Shown piece after piece: positions 1 through 8,989 of a DNA stretch of 64,000 nt. The position numbers and the translations under genes are program-made. The stretch lies in NCBI RefSeq assembly GCF_003591655.1, contig NZ_QVRA01000012.1, positions 1 to 64,000 of the forward strand. The letters run 5' to 3'. Under the pieces are notes generated by a model. The model did no database searches. It had not been told where the DNA came from and saw only the letters and a program-made list of their open reading frames with translations. How positions within the stretch are numbered: the stretch's first letter is position 1; the number at the start of each line of letters is the position of its first letter. The stretch comes from Sphingobium terrigena. GTDB taxonomy: Bacteria; Pseudomonadota; Alphaproteobacteria; Sphingomonadales; Sphingomonadaceae.

Positions 1-2
1 CC

Positions 3-173
3 TATCCGAAAACCGCGATGACCACCCGCGCTGCTGGCTGGCTGCCACAGCGCTATATCGAAAGCGCGCAGCCAGCCAGCAGCGCTACCGTCATAACCTA
101 CACCACGTCCGGGGACGCGACCCACCCTGCCCTCGGCTATGTCGATGCGCTGGTTATGTTTCGGGATTTGTGA
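3..173 (+). CDS. 3' end of an unidentified gene, cut by the window edge
   Basis: A reading frame is open from the left edge and ends in TGA 7 bp before the next gene. The last residues (ending YVDALVMFRDL) look more protein-like than the other two frames, and the high GC matches the core genome rather than the AT-rich gene that follows. I do not recognise the family from about 57 residues. The frame contains a perfect 18-bp inverted repeat, so the apparent ORF could also be chance coding across a structured element. The close spacing suggests transcription together with the downstream TPR gene. Confidence 0.35.
   Translation, partial: YPKTAMTTRAAGWLPQRYIESAQPASSATVITYTTSGDATHPALGYVDALVMFRDL
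28..85. repeat. Perfect 18-bp inverted repeat
   Basis: The left arm (28-45, GCGCTGCTGGCTGGCTGC) is the exact reverse complement of the right arm (68-85), with a 22-nt loop. There is no T-tract after it, so it is not a standard terminator. It lies inside the partial ORF at the left edge. Confidence 0.8.
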
Positions 174-180
174 GGGGCAG

Positions 181-849
181 ATGGCTCGTACAGATTGGTT
201 TAGAAATACCGTGTGGAACGCTGATATCGAAGCCGCGTACCGAGAAAAATTGGCTCGATCGCGAAGCTCACGTCCACAATATTTGACGATTCAAGCGGGA
301 TATTTGACTAAAAAATACCCAAATGTCGCCCTATCATTAATAGATGAATATTTCGATACACACGACGATTTTCATATAGCCAGCGCGCTATGTATACGTG
401 CCGTTAGCTACATTACACTTGGTCAGATATCCGAAGCGGTTATTACATATAAACAGGCGCTCGACTGGGAACTCAGCCATCCCGGTCGTACTACTACGGC
501 TGGAATTGATCTTGCCAAATTGGTAGTCAATCAGCGCCTTTCAAACGAATATGATTACGTGCTGGAGATACTTACCACCCGTTTCAAACCATCGGACCTT
601 CAATTCCCAAGCTTGCGGTACCGTTGGAACGGATGCAACGCGCTGATTGCAAATGATTTGGGGCATACGGCTGAGGCCATAGAATTTGCGGAACGCGCTT
701 TGCAAGCCGCCGCCCAGACGGAAAGTCCATATCGCTATCATCGAGACGTAGGCGTGGTTCGGGATGCGTCCGACGAGTTCGCTCGCCGACTCAAACGCAT
801 TGCTCGACCGTCAAAGCTTCGCTCTTTGTTCCGGTTGATAATTCGCTGA
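181..849 (+). CDS. TPR-type protein, AT-rich, probably acquired
   Basis: A predicted soluble protein of 222 residues with no signal peptide or membrane segment. It is largely helical and repetitive: segments around residues 60-100 (IASALCIRAVSYITLGQIS...) and 145-180 (LIANDLGHTAEAIEFAERAL) have the size and alanine/leucine spacing of tetratricopeptide hairpins, which normally bind protein partners. The start MARTDWF is chosen because GAGGGG lies just upstream and directly follows the preceding stop; an earlier in-frame ATG at 139 would overlap that ORF. Base composition is much more AT-rich than any neighbour and uses TTA, ATA and CTA codons rare elsewhere in the window, a sign of horizontal transfer. 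No partner or function can be assigned; an immunity or adaptor role is only a guess. Confidence 0.75.
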   Translation: MARTDWFRNTVWNADIEAAYREKLARSRSSRPQYLTIQAGYLTKKYPNVALSLIDEYFDTHDDFHIASALCIRAVSYITLGQISEAVITYKQALDWELSHPGRTTTAGIDLAKLVVNQRLSNEYDYVLEILTTRFKPSDLQFPSLRYRWNGCNALIANDLGHTAEAIEFAERALQAAAQTESPYRYHRDVGVVRDASDEFARRLKRIARPSKLRSLFRLIIR

Positions 850-868
850 TGCAGTCGATCGGCATTTG

Positions 869-963
869 CGTCATCCTGATGAAAGTCAGGATCCATTCTC
901 TCCACCCTTCCCAAGATTTACGTCTGTTGCGCGAATGGATCCCGGATCAAGTCCGGGATGACG
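869..963. repeat. Twin-hairpin intergenic repeat, copy A
   Basis: Two small hairpins face each other. The left unit starts CGTCATCC and ends GGATCCATTC; the right unit starts GAATGGATCC and ends GGATGACG. The outer and inner sequences are therefore also inverted copies of one another. It fills the gap between the convergent TPR and hflX genes and belongs to the same family as the copies near 7.9, 10.2, 14.4 and 28.2 kb. Confidence 0.8.
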
Positions 964-989
964 GTGGATGGAAGGGTGGCGCTTACCCC

Positions 990-2324
990 CTACCCCTGCC
1001 CGCGCTTCCCGAACCGCGCGAAGGCCGCGTCCGACAAGCGCACTTCGACGCGGGTTTCCTCGCCCTGGGCGTCGCTGGTCAGCACTTCGCCATGTTCGTG
1101 GAGCCAGGCCAGCGCCGCGCCATCGGCGGCTGCGATGCGCAGGCCGTAGACTTTAGCGCCCGCGGTCATTTTGGTGCTGATCGCGCGTTGCAGGTCGGGG
1201 ACGCCCTCCCCTGTCAGGGCCGACAGGATCACGACATCGTCGCGGCGGGACGCGGTTTCCCTCGCCAAGCCTTCGGCTTGCGCGTCGAGCAGGTCGAGCT
1301 TGTTCCACGCCTCGATGATCGGCGGGGCTGCGGGTTCGCCTTCGGCGCGGTCGAGCGCCCCCTCTCCGGCCACGCCGAGTTCGCTCAGCACGTCCAGCAC
1401 ATCGTCGCGCTGGGCGTCGCTATCGGGATGGGCGATGTCGCGGACATGGACGATGAGGTCGGCGGACAGCACTTCCTCGAGCGTTGCGCGGAAGGCGGCG
1501 ATGAGCTGGGTCGGCAGGTCGGAGACGAAGCCGACCGTGTCGGACAGGATCGCCTTGTCGAGGCCAGGCAGCGCAATCTGGCGCATGGTCGGGTCGAGCG
1601 TGGCGAAGAGCAGATCCTCCGCCATGACGTCAGCCCCGGTCAGCCGATTGAAAAGCGTCGATTTTCCGGCGTTGGTATAGCCGACCAGCGCGATCACCGG
1701 CCAGGGCGCGCGTTGCCGCCGGGCGCGGTGTAGGCCGCGGGTGCGGGTGACCTGATCCAGTTCCTTGCGGATTTTGGCCATGCGGTCGCGGATCATCCGC
1801 CTGTCCGCCTCGATCTGGGTTTCGCCGGGACCACCGAGGAAGCCGAAGCCGCCGCGTTGCCGCTCCAAATGGGTCCAGCTGCGCACCAGCCGCCCCGCCT
1901 GATAATCGAGATGGGCGAGTTCGACCTGAAGCCGGCCTTCGTTGGTGGCGGCGCGTTCGCCGAAGATTTCGAGGATCAGCCCGGTGCGGTCGATGACTTT
2001 CGCGCCGACGGCCTTTTCCAGATTGCTCTGCTGGACCGGCGACAGAGCATTGTCGACGATGACCAGTTCGGCCTCTTCCTGAACGACGAGTGTGGCGATC
2101 TGGTCGACCTGACCGCTACCGAACAGGGTGGCGGGCTTGCGGTCGCGGACGCGGAACGCCTGTCCCGCGCGCACGTCGATGCCGATGGCCAGCGCCAGCC
2201 CGCGCGCTTCCTCCAGCCTTGCGTCGCTGTCCCGGCGTTCCAGCCCGTGGGTTTCGGCATGGACGACCACGGCGCGGGCGCCACGGGCGACTTCATCTTC
2301 GGAATCGCGGTTGAATATGGCCAT
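990..2324 (-). CDS. hflX: GTPase HflX
   Basis: Ribosome-associated GTPase of 444 residues, known in the family for splitting stalled or heat-stressed ribosomes. The N-terminal HflX domain (about 20-200) includes the glycine-rich segment GGFGFLGGPGETQIE and is followed by a G domain with P-loop GYTNAGKST near 213, DTVGF near 259 and NKLD near 341. The start MAIFNRD lies 4 nt after the alaS stop; a longer frame would run back into alaS. The tight spacing implies co-transcription with alaS. In many proteobacteria hflX follows hfq, which is not seen here. C-terminal residues after the G domain fit the usual short extension. Identification is secure. Confidence 0.95.
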   Translation of the reverse strand: MAIFNRDSEDEVARGARAVVVHAETHGLERRDSDARLEEARGLALAIGIDVRAGQAFRVRDRKPATLFGSGQVDQIATLVVQEEAELVIVDNALSPVQQSNLEKAVGAKVIDRTGLILEIFGERAATNEGRLQVELAHLDYQAGRLVRSWTHLERQRGGFGFLGGPGETQIEADRRMIRDRMAKIRKELDQVTRTRGLHRARRQRAPWPVIALVGYTNAGKSTLFNRLTGADVMAEDLLFATLDPTMRQIALPGLDKAILSDTVGFVSDLPTQLIAAFRATLEEVLSADLIVHVRDIAHPDSDAQRDDVLDVLSELGVAGEGALDRAEGEPAAPPIIEAWNKLDLLDAQAEGLARETASRRDDVVILSALTGEGVPDLQRAISTKMTAGAKVYGLRIAAADGAALAWLHEHGEVLTSDAQGEETRVEVRLSDAAFARFGKRGQG

Positions 2325-2328
2325 GGGG

Positions 2329-4986
2329 TTAGCCGGGACTCCCCGCAAGTCGGGCCTTCACCGCCTCGATCGCCGCCGCCGCCTTGTCCCCGTCCGGGCC
2401 GCCGCCCTGCGCCATGTCGGGACGGCCACCGCCACCCTTGCCGCCCAGCGCTTCGACGCCGACGCGGACGAGATCGACCGCGCTGATCGTGCCGGTCAGA
2501 TCGTCGGTGACGCCCACGGCAATCGTCGCGCGGCCGTCGACCACGGCCACGATCGCCGACACGCCGCTGCCCAGCGTCTTTTTATTGCCGTCCACGATGC
2601 CGCGTAGTTCCTTGGGGTCGAGGCCGTCAATGACCTGCGCCATGAAGCTGACATTGCCGACCTGTTCAGGACCAGCCGGGGCCGCGCCCGATGCCCCGCC
2701 GCCCAGTGCCAGCGCTTTCTTGGCTTCGGCGAGTTCGCGTTCCAGCTTGCGGCTCTGTTCGACCAGTGCGGCGATACGCGCGGGCACATCTTCCGGCGAC
2801 GTCTTGAGCGTGGCGGCGGACTGGCGGAGCTTGTCCTCGCGATCGACCAGCCAGAGGCGCGCGGCCTCCCCGGTCAGCGCCTCGATCCGGCGCACGCCAC
2901 TGGAAACGGCGCTTTCCGACACGATCTTGAGCAAGGCGATGTCGCCGGTTGCGCGGACATGGGTGCCGCCGCACAGTTCGACCGAATAATGATTATCATC
3001 GCCCTTACCCATCGAAAGAACGCGCACTTCATCGCCATATTTTTCGCCGAACAGCGCCATCGCGCCTGCCGCAATCGCGTCGTCCGGCGTCATGAGGCGG
3101 GTCGTAACCTCCTCATTATGGCGGATCTGCGCGTTCACGTCCGCCTCGACCTTGGCGATCTGTGCGTGGGTCAGGGCTTCGGGGTGCGAGAAGTCGAAGC
3201 GCAGGCGATCGGCGGCGACCATGCTGCCCTTTTGCGTCACATGCGCGCCCAGTTCCTTGCGGAGGGCGGCGTGGAGCAAGTGGGTGGCGCTGTGGTTGGC
3301 GCGGATGCGATCGCGGCGATCGACATCGACGCTTAGCTGCACCGTGTCGCCGACCTTGACGCTGCCCGCGCTGATTACGGCCTGATGCGCGTGGAGGCGA
3401 CCCAACGGCTTGGACGTGTCGGCAACGTCAGCGGACAGGCCGCCGAGCGAGGTGATCGTGCCAGCATCACCATTCTGGCCGCCGCTTTCGCCGTAGAAAG
3501 GCGTCTGGTTGGTGATGATCGCAACGCTGTCGCCGACGGTCGCGCTATCGACGCGCGCGCCGTCCTTGACGATGGCCAGCACTTCGCCCTCGCCTTTGGT
3601 CGAGGCGTAGCCGACAAATTCGGTGCTGCCGAGGGTTTCGGCAATATCGTACCAGATGTCGTCCGACGCCTTTTCGCCCGATCCCTTCCACGCGGCGCGG
3701 GCGGCGGCCTTTTGCTCTGCCATGGCCGCGTCGAAACCGGCGCGGTCGACGCCCAGACCTTGGGTGCGCAGCGCATCCTCGGTCAGGTCATAGGGGAAGC
3801 CGAATGTGTCATAGAGTTTGAACGCGGTTTCGCCGGGGAGCGTGCCGCCTTCGGCCATGCCGGTCGTCGCTTCATCGAGCAGGCGCAGGCCGTTTTCCAG
3901 CGTCTTGCGGAAACGGGTTTCCTCACGCAGCAGCGTTTCCTCGATCAGCGGCTGGGCGCGGACCAGTTCGGGATAGGCACCGCCCATTTCGGAGACGAGG
4001 CTGCCGACGAGGCGATAAATTAACGGGTCTTTGGCGCCGATGATGTGGGCGTGGCGCATGGCGCGGCGCATGATCCGGCGCAGCACATAGCCGCGTCCCT
4101 CATTGGCGGGCAGCACGCCGTCGGCGATCAGGAAGCTGGTCGAGCGCAGATGATCGGCGATGACGCGGTGGCTGGCCTGATGATCACCATCGGTCGCGGT
4201 GCGGGTGATCGCGCCGCTCTCGGCGATCAGCGCCTTGAACGTGTCGGTATCATAATTGTTGTGGACGCCCTGCATGACGGCGGCGATGCGCTCCAGACCC
4301 ATGCCGGTGTCGATCGACGGCTTTGGCAGTTCGCTGACGATCTCATTGGCTTCCTGCTCATATTGCATGAACACCAGATTCCAGATCTCGACGAAGCGGT
4401 CGCCATCCTCCTCCGGGCTGCCGGGCGGGCCGCCCCAGATATGGTCGCCATGATCGTAGAAGATTTCCGAGCAAGGCCCACAAGGACCACTATCGCCCAT
4501 CGCCCAGAAATTATCCTTGGTCGGGATGCGGATGATGCGGTGGTCTGGCAGGCCCGCAATCTTGCGCCACAGGTCGAACGCCTCATCATCAGTGTGATAG
4601 ACGGTCGCGGTCAGCTTGTCGGCCGGAAGCCCCCATTCCTTGGTCAACAGGGTCCAGGCATGGTGGATCGCCTGTTCCTTGAAATAGTCGCCGAAGCTGA
4701 AATTGCCCAGCATTTCAAAGAAAGTATGGTGGCGCGCGGTATAGCCGACATTGTCGAGATCATTATGCTTGCCGCCCGCACGGACCGACTTCTGGCTCGA
4801 CGTCGCGGTCTTGTAGGGGCGGGTTTCAAGGCCGGTAAAGACATTCTTGAACGGCACCATGCCCGCATTGACGAACATCAGGGTCGGGTCGTTGTGCGGC
4901 ACCAGCGGCGCGGACGGGACGATGGTGTGGCCGTTGGCCCCGAAATAGTCGAGGAAGGAGCGGCGAATGTCGTTGGTCGATGTCAT
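2329..4986 (-). CDS. alaS: Alanyl-tRNA synthetase
   Basis: Cytoplasmic class II synthetase that charges tRNA-Ala, 885 residues, the normal family length. The catalytic core occupies about the first 250 residues and begins with the typical [15 protein letters not shown]. The editing domain carries the zinc-binding HSATHLLH near 565 and the CGGTH motif near 670. The C-terminal DHHA1-type region ends with the glycine-rich [16 protein letters not shown]. The start ATG at 4986 lacks an obvious Shine-Dalgarno sequence but agrees with the conserved N-terminus. It is the first gene of a two-gene unit with hflX, whose start is 4 nt past the alaS stop. Confidence 0.98.
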   Translation of the reverse strand: MTSTNDIRRSFLDYFGANGHTIVPSAPLVPHNDPTLMFVNAGMVPFKNVFTGLETRPYKTATSSQKSVRAGGKHNDLDNVGYTARHHTFFEMLGNFSFGDYFKEQAIHHAWTLLTKEWGLPADKLTATVYHTDDEAFDLWRKIAGLPDHRIIRIPTKDNFWAMGDSGPCGPCSEIFYDHGDHIWGGPPGSPEEDGDRFVEIWNLVFMQYEQEANEIVSELPKPSIDTGMGLERIAAVMQGVHNNYDTDTFKALIAESGAITRTATDGDHQASHRVIADHLRSTSFLIADGVLPANEGRGYVLRRIMRRAMRHAHIIGAKDPLIYRLVGSLVSEMGGAYPELVRAQPLIEETLLREETRFRKTLENGLRLLDEATTGMAEGGTLPGETAFKLYDTFGFPYDLTEDALRTQGLGVDRAGFDAAMAEQKAAARAAWKGSGEKASDDIWYDIAETLGSTEFVGYASTKGEGEVLAIVKDGARVDSATVGDSVAIITNQTPFYGESGGQNGDAGTITSLGGLSADVADTSKPLGRLHAHQAVISAGSVKVGDTVQLSVDVDRRDRIRANHSATHLLHAALRKELGAHVTQKGSMVAADRLRFDFSHPEALTHAQIAKVEADVNAQIRHNEEVTTRLMTPDDAIAAGAMALFGEKYGDEVRVLSMGKGDDNHYSVELCGGTHVRATGDIALLKIVSESAVSSGVRRIEALTGEAARLWLVDREDKLRQSAATLKTSPEDVPARIAALVEQSRKLERELAEAKKALALGGGASGAAPAGPEQVGNVSFMAQVIDGLDPKELRGIVDGNKKTLGSGVSAIVAVVDGRATIAVGVTDDLTGTISAVDLVRVGVEALGGKGGGGRPDMAQGGGPDGDKAAAAIEAVKARLAGSPG

Positions 4987-5040
4987 GGGGGCGATTTAGT
5001 GGGAAGCGGCCCGCCGCACAAGCGGGGCTTTTCGGCTTTT

Positions 5041-5164
5041 CCTCCCCGGTCCGGGGAGGTGGCGGGCCGAAGGCCTGACGGAGGGGGTCTGCCACCGGCG
5101 CAGCGCCACGACGCGCTCCCCCTCCACCACCCTGCGGGCGGTCCCCCTCCCCGTGCCGGGGAGG
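5041..5164. repeat. GC-rich palindromic intergenic repeat, CCTCCCC type, copy 1
   Basis: The element begins CCTCCCCGG and ends CCGGGGAGG, with short hairpins at both ends and internal GGCGGG/CCCTCCACCACC blocks. A clear relative lies at 46234-46351 and a related one is embedded in the E2 gene at 19391-19504. It fills the gap between the M24 peptidase and alaS genes. Confidence 0.75.
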
Positions 5165-5167
5165 AAT

Positions 5168-6424
5168 TTACCCGATCGGTTCCTCAATCGACATAGGCGG
5201 TTTGGAGAACCATGCCGGTCCCTGCGTGGTCATGTGGAAGCAGTCCTCCATCCGCACCCCCATCTTGCCCGGCAGATACAGGCCCGGTTCGTTAGAGAAG
5301 CACATACCGACGTCCAGCTCGGTGGTTTCGCCATGGACCAGGTTGACCGGCTCATGCCCCTCCATGCCGATGCCATGGCCGGTGCGGTGGGACAGGCCGG
5401 GGAGCGCGTAGCCGGGGCCGTAACCTTGCGTTTCATACCAGCTACGTACCGCGTCATCGACGGAGCCTGCGGGCGCGCCGAGCTCGGCAGCCTTGATCGC
5501 GATGCTCTGGCCGCGTGAAACGTTGTTCCACACCTTGCGCTGCTGCGCGGTGGGGGGTGCGCCATGGACGAAGGTGCGGCTGATGTCGGACTGATAGTCG
5601 CCGACGGTGCAGCCGCAATCCATCAGCACCACCTCCCCTGCCCGCACCACCTGCGGCTTGCCGGAGCCATGGGGATAGGCGGCGGCTTCGCCGAGCAGGA
5701 CGAGATTGAATTCGGGCTTGCCACCGAGCTGTTTGGTCGCGGCGGTCATCAGCGCGCCGATGTCGGCGGGGGTCATGCCGGCCTTTACCTGCGGGTAGGT
5801 CCAGCGATAGGCGGCCATGGTGACGTCGGCCGCCGTCTGCATCAGCGCGATTTCGGCGGGTGTCTTGCGCATCCGCAGGGTGCGGGTGACGCTGTCGGGG
5901 ATCAGCGTCGCGCCAGGTAGCGCGGCTTTCAGGCCATCGACAGCGAAATAGCGCACCGTTTCCTCTATGCCGATCCGACCGCGCGCCAGCCCCTTCTCCT
6001 TGAGGAAGGTCGCGATCAAGGCGTGGGGGCTTTCATGTTCCTGCCAGACGCGGACCTCCGCCGCGACCCCGAGCGATTCTTCGATCGAGGGCTTCTCGAA
6101 AAAGGGACAGATGATCAGCGGGGTGCCACTTGCAGGGATGATGGCGGCGGTCAGCCGCTCGCTGCGCCACCAGCGGACACCGGTGTAATAGACGAGGCTC
6201 GCGCCCGGCTCTATCAGTAGTGCGTCGATCCCCGCGCGCTGCATCATGGCTTGTGCGCGGGTCAGGCGATCGGCGCGTTCGGGGCGGCCTATCGGTGCGA
6301 TCGTGCCGGTGCGTGACGTCAAGGCTTCCGCCGCCCGCTCCTGCGCGAACAGGCGCGGGGTGACAGCGCTGGCCGCCAGCCCTGCCATGGAGGCGAGCAC
6401 AGTGCGGCGATCAGGCGTAAGCAT
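5168..6424 (-). CDS. Tat-exported M24 family metallopeptidase (Xaa-Pro peptidase type)
   Basis: A dinuclear-metal peptidase of 418 residues, probably cleaving X-Pro peptides in the periplasm. The N-terminus [15 protein letters not shown] is a twin-arginine signal with a hydrophobic stretch ending near AQ at 28. A creatinase/prolidase N-terminal domain follows (about 45-175), then the M24 catalytic fold. Metal ligands are visible: the DCG...SDISRT pair near 266-277, GHGIG near 346, NEPG and RMED towards the end. It overlaps the 3' end of the GST gene by 14 bp, suggesting co-transcription with GST and thiE. The exact substrate is unknown. Confidence 0.9.
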   Translation of the reverse strand: MLTPDRRTVLASMAGLAASAVTPRLFAQERAAEALTSRTGTIAPIGRPERADRLTRAQAMMQRAGIDALLIEPGASLVYYTGVRWWRSERLTAAIIPASGTPLIICPFFEKPSIEESLGVAAEVRVWQEHESPHALIATFLKEKGLARGRIGIEETVRYFAVDGLKAALPGATLIPDSVTRTLRMRKTPAEIALMQTAADVTMAAYRWTYPQVKAGMTPADIGALMTAATKQLGGKPEFNLVLLGEAAAYPHGSGKPQVVRAGEVVLMDCGCTVGDYQSDISRTFVHGAPPTAQQRKVWNNVSRGQSIAIKAAELGAPAGSVDDAVRSWYETQGYGPGYALPGLSHRTGHGIGMEGHEPVNLVHGETTELDVGMCFSNEPGLYLPGKMGVRMEDCFHMTTQGPAWFSKPPMSIEEPIG

Positions 6425-7034
6425 AGGGACCGCCCGCTTCGAGGGCGGCCTGATAGGCCGGGCGCGCCTGCATCTCGCTGAGCCAGCGCAGGATGGCTGG
6501 CCGCGAGTCGTTCAGGCCACCGCGCGCGCGGGAGGCTTCGATCGGGAAGCTCATCATCATGTCGGCGGCGGTGAAATCATCCCCGGCAAAATAGGGACGC
6601 GAAGCCAATTCGCTTTCCAGCCAGTCGAGGTGATCGTCCAGCATCCGCTGCACCGTGGGCCGCGCGGGACGGCCAAGCAGGCCAAGCTTGCCGATGATCA
6701 GCAGCGCGAGGAGCGGCGGCATCATCGATCCTTCGGCATAATGCATATATTGGCGGTAGCGGATCGCCCCCGCCGCATCGGCGGGCGGGCCGAAGCGTCC
6801 GGCGCGGGCGACCAGATAGTCCATGATCGCGCCAGTTTCGATCAGGGCGTGACCGTCCACCTCCACCACCGGGGAGCGCCCCAGCGGATGGATGGCCCGC
6901 AGCGTGGCGGGCGCGCGCATGGTCTTCCGGTCGCGCTCGTAACGGACGACCTGATAAGGCTCGCCCAATTCCTCCAGCAGCCAGAGGATGCGTTGCGACC
7001 GGCTGTTGTTGAGGTGATGGACGATGATGGTCAT
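6411..7034 (-). CDS. Glutathione S-transferase family protein
   Basis: Soluble 207-residue protein with the GST layout: a thioredoxin-like N-terminal half ([32 protein letters not shown]; then [11 protein letters not shown], the glutathione gamma-glutamyl binding region) and a helical C-terminal half ending with [18 protein letters not shown]. The start at 7034 overlaps the thiE stop as ATGA, so translation is probably coupled; longer frames run backwards into thiE. The serine/asparagine-rich segment after strand 1 probably supplies the catalytic residue. Substrate unknown; bacterial relatives act in detoxification or aromatic catabolism. Confidence 0.9.
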   Translation of the reverse strand: MTIIVHHLNNSRSQRILWLLEELGEPYQVVRYERDRKTMRAPATLRAIHPLGRSPVVEVDGHALIETGAIMDYLVARAGRFGPPADAAGAIRYRQYMHYAEGSMMPPLLALLIIGKLGLLGRPARPTVQRMLDDHLDWLESELASRPYFAGDDFTAADMMMSFPIEASRARGGLNDSRPAILRWLSEMQARPAYQAALEAGGPYAYA

Positions 7035-7747
7035 TTGGGTTCCGGCGCTCCATTGCGGGAGAGTTGCAGCACGTCGGCAAAGGCCGCAACGCCAGCGCCC
7101 GGCCCTGCCGGATGGTTCCACACGGCGCTGCTGACCGCCAGAAAATCCGCGCCTGCGGCCACCAGCGGTGCGGCATTGTCCGCCGTCACGCCGCCGATGG
7201 CGACACAGGGCAGCTCGAATATGGTGGTCCACCAGCCCAGGATCGAGGGTTCGGCACGGTGCAGCACATCCTTGGTCGTGGTGGGGTAGAAAGCGCCGAA
7301 CGCGACATAATCGGCCCCCGCCTCCCCCGCTTCCATCGCCAAATGGCGGCTGTCATGGCAGGTGACGCCGATCTGCACCTTTGGGCCGAGGATTTTGCGG
7401 GCCTCACGCGGATCGCCATCGCCCTGCCCCAGATGCACGCCGTCCGCACCCAGCCGCTGCGCCAGCGCGATGCTGTCGTTGATGATGAAGGCGACGTCGC
7501 GATCGGCGCACAGCGCCTGCAATGGCGCGGCCAGCGCGGCAATAGCGTCCTCATCCGGCCCTTTCAGGCGCAACTGGAACGCGGCGACATCGCCGCCGTC
7601 AAGCGCGGCAGCCAAGGCGTTCACGAAGGTCGCGTCGATGGTGGGCGGGGAGATCAGGTAAAGCTGGCAGGCGGGGCGGAAACCCTGTTCAAACTGATCG
7701 GCAAAATGCGGGTCGAGCGCCAGCTCTTCATCGGTAAAATCGGTCAT
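7031..7747 (-). CDS. thiE: Thiamine phosphate synthase
   Basis: Couples the thiazole and pyrimidine halves of thiamine, 238 residues. The TIM-barrel motifs of ThiE are present: QLRLKG near the start of the barrel, the INDSIALA helix, [35 protein letters not shown] and IGGVTADN. An N-terminal extension of about 25 acidic residues precedes the barrel. No other thiamine genes lie near and I see no TPP riboswitch upstream, so it appears to be an isolated, probably constitutive pathway gene grouped with a GST and a peptidase gene. Confidence 0.9.
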   Translation of the reverse strand: MTDFTDEELALDPHFADQFEQGFRPACQLYLISPPTIDATFVNALAAALDGGDVAAFQLRLKGPDEDAIAALAAPLQALCADRDVAFIINDSIALAQRLGADGVHLGQGDGDPREARKILGPKVQIGVTCHDSRHLAMEAGEAGADYVAFGAFYPTTTKDVLHRAEPSILGWWTTIFELPCVAIGGVTADNAAPLVAAGADFLAVSSAVWNHPAGPGAGVAAFADVLQLSRNGAPEPK

Positions 7748-7827
7748 GCCGGGGTGTTAGCCCAGCCAGCATCGTAACGAAAGCCTCTGGCTTTCCTTGC
7801 CTCCCCTGCAAGGTAGGGGAATTATAG

Positions 7828-7968
7828 ATGGAACTGCCCCCGCCTCCACCGTCACCCTGAACTTGTTTCAGGGTCCATTTCTCCAGCTCAACCGGCGGTT
7901 TGTGACGAGAAATGGATGCTGAAATAAATTCAGCATGACGTTGTAGGGATAGCGGAAGCTTATGTGCG
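7828..7968. repeat. Twin-hairpin intergenic repeat, copy B (extended form)
   Basis: Contains two hairpins, ACCCTGAACTTGTTTCAGGGT and TGCTGAAATAAATTCAGCA, between matching outer sequences. The same arrangement, including the leading ATGGAACTGCCCCC and trailing ATGACGTTGTAG, recurs at 14335-14475. It occupies the gap between thiE and the aldolase gene. Confidence 0.8.
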
Positions 7969-8015
7969 ATATCTCCCCCTTAAAGGGGAAGATAAGGCTG
8001 TAGTCATAACGCAGG

Positions 8016-8921
8016 TTACGCCGCAACCGTCGTCTTGGCGACCGAAGCGCCGTGGATTTCGTCGATCGCTTCGCCCAGCGATGCGTTGAATTCATCGTCG
8101 CTCATCTGGTGACGCAGATCGTTGAGCAGCGCGCGGCTGAAGCTCGCGATGATGCCGCGATTCTTGGCCAGTTCGACACAGGCTTCGGGACGGGCAAAGC
8201 CGCCCGACAGTGCGACGACGCGCAGCACGCGGGGATGATCGACCAGCGGATCGAACAGGCCCGGCTGCACCGGCAGCGAGAGCTTCAGCATCACCTGCTG
8301 ATCGGCGGGCAGCGCGTCGAGCGCCTTGAGCAGTTCGTCGAGCAGGATCGCGTCGGCTTCGGCGCGTTCGGGCGACTTGATGTTCACTTCGGGTTCGATG
8401 ATCGGCATCAGGCCGGCGGCAAGCACCTGCTGGCCGATCTCGAACTGCTGCTTGACGACGGCAGCAATGCCTTCGCGGTTGGCGAGGTTGATGACCGAGC
8501 GTTCCTTGGTCCCGAACACGCCGAGCGCCTTGGCGCGGTGGAGCAGCACGTCCAGGTCGGGATTGGGCTTCATCACCTGAACGCCGTTCGCCTCATCTTC
8601 CAGACCCTTGTCGATCTTGATGAAGGGGACGACGCCGCGCTCGATCAGCGCCTGCGGGGTCGGCTTGCCATCGACGGTGCCGTCCATCGTGCGCTCGAAC
8701 AGGATCGCGCCCAGCACCTTGTCGCCGGTGAACACGGGCGATGTGATGATGCGGCTGCGCATCGCGTGGATCAGGCCGAACATTTCCTCGTCAGAGCCCC
8801 AAGCACCCTCTTCGATGCCATAGCCCTTGAGCGCCTTGGGCGTTGAACCGCCGCTCTGGTCGAGTGCGGCGATAAAGCCTTCGCCTGTCGCAATCTTCTG
8901 CTTCTGAACCTGATCCAGCAT
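8016..8921 (-). CDS. fda: Fructose-bisphosphate aldolase, class I
   Basis: Schiff-base aldolase of 301 residues that interconverts fructose 1,6-bisphosphate with the two triose phosphates. The sequence fits the short bacterial class I family: AALDQSGGSTPKALKGYG near 20, ILFERTMDG, GVVPFIKIDKGL and the strand MLKLSLP near 209 carrying the expected lysine nucleophile. The start MLDQVQKQK is chosen because AAGAGAGAG lies just upstream; longer frames enter the pgk gap. It is the last gene of the leftward tkt-gap-pgk-fda group. Confidence 0.93.
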   Translation of the reverse strand: MLDQVQKQKIATGEGFIAALDQSGGSTPKALKGYGIEEGAWGSDEEMFGLIHAMRSRIITSPVFTGDKVLGAILFERTMDGTVDGKPTPQALIERGVVPFIKIDKGLEDEANGVQVMKPNPDLDVLLHRAKALGVFGTKERSVINLANREGIAAVVKQQFEIGQQVLAAGLMPIIEPEVNIKSPERAEADAILLDELLKALDALPADQQVMLKLSLPVQPGLFDPLVDHPRVLRVVALSGGFARPEACVELAKNRGIIASFSRALLNDLRHQMSDDEFNASLGEAIDEIHGASVAKTTVAA

Positions 8922-8989
8922 CTGCACATACTCTCTCTTAATGGAGATGGCGCCGCCCTCTCCAAGGCGGTGCCACCGTTGACCGGTCG

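Noticed and set aside
7748..7827. TPP riboswitch before thiE
   Set aside because: No CTGAGA/ACCC core motifs in the segment.
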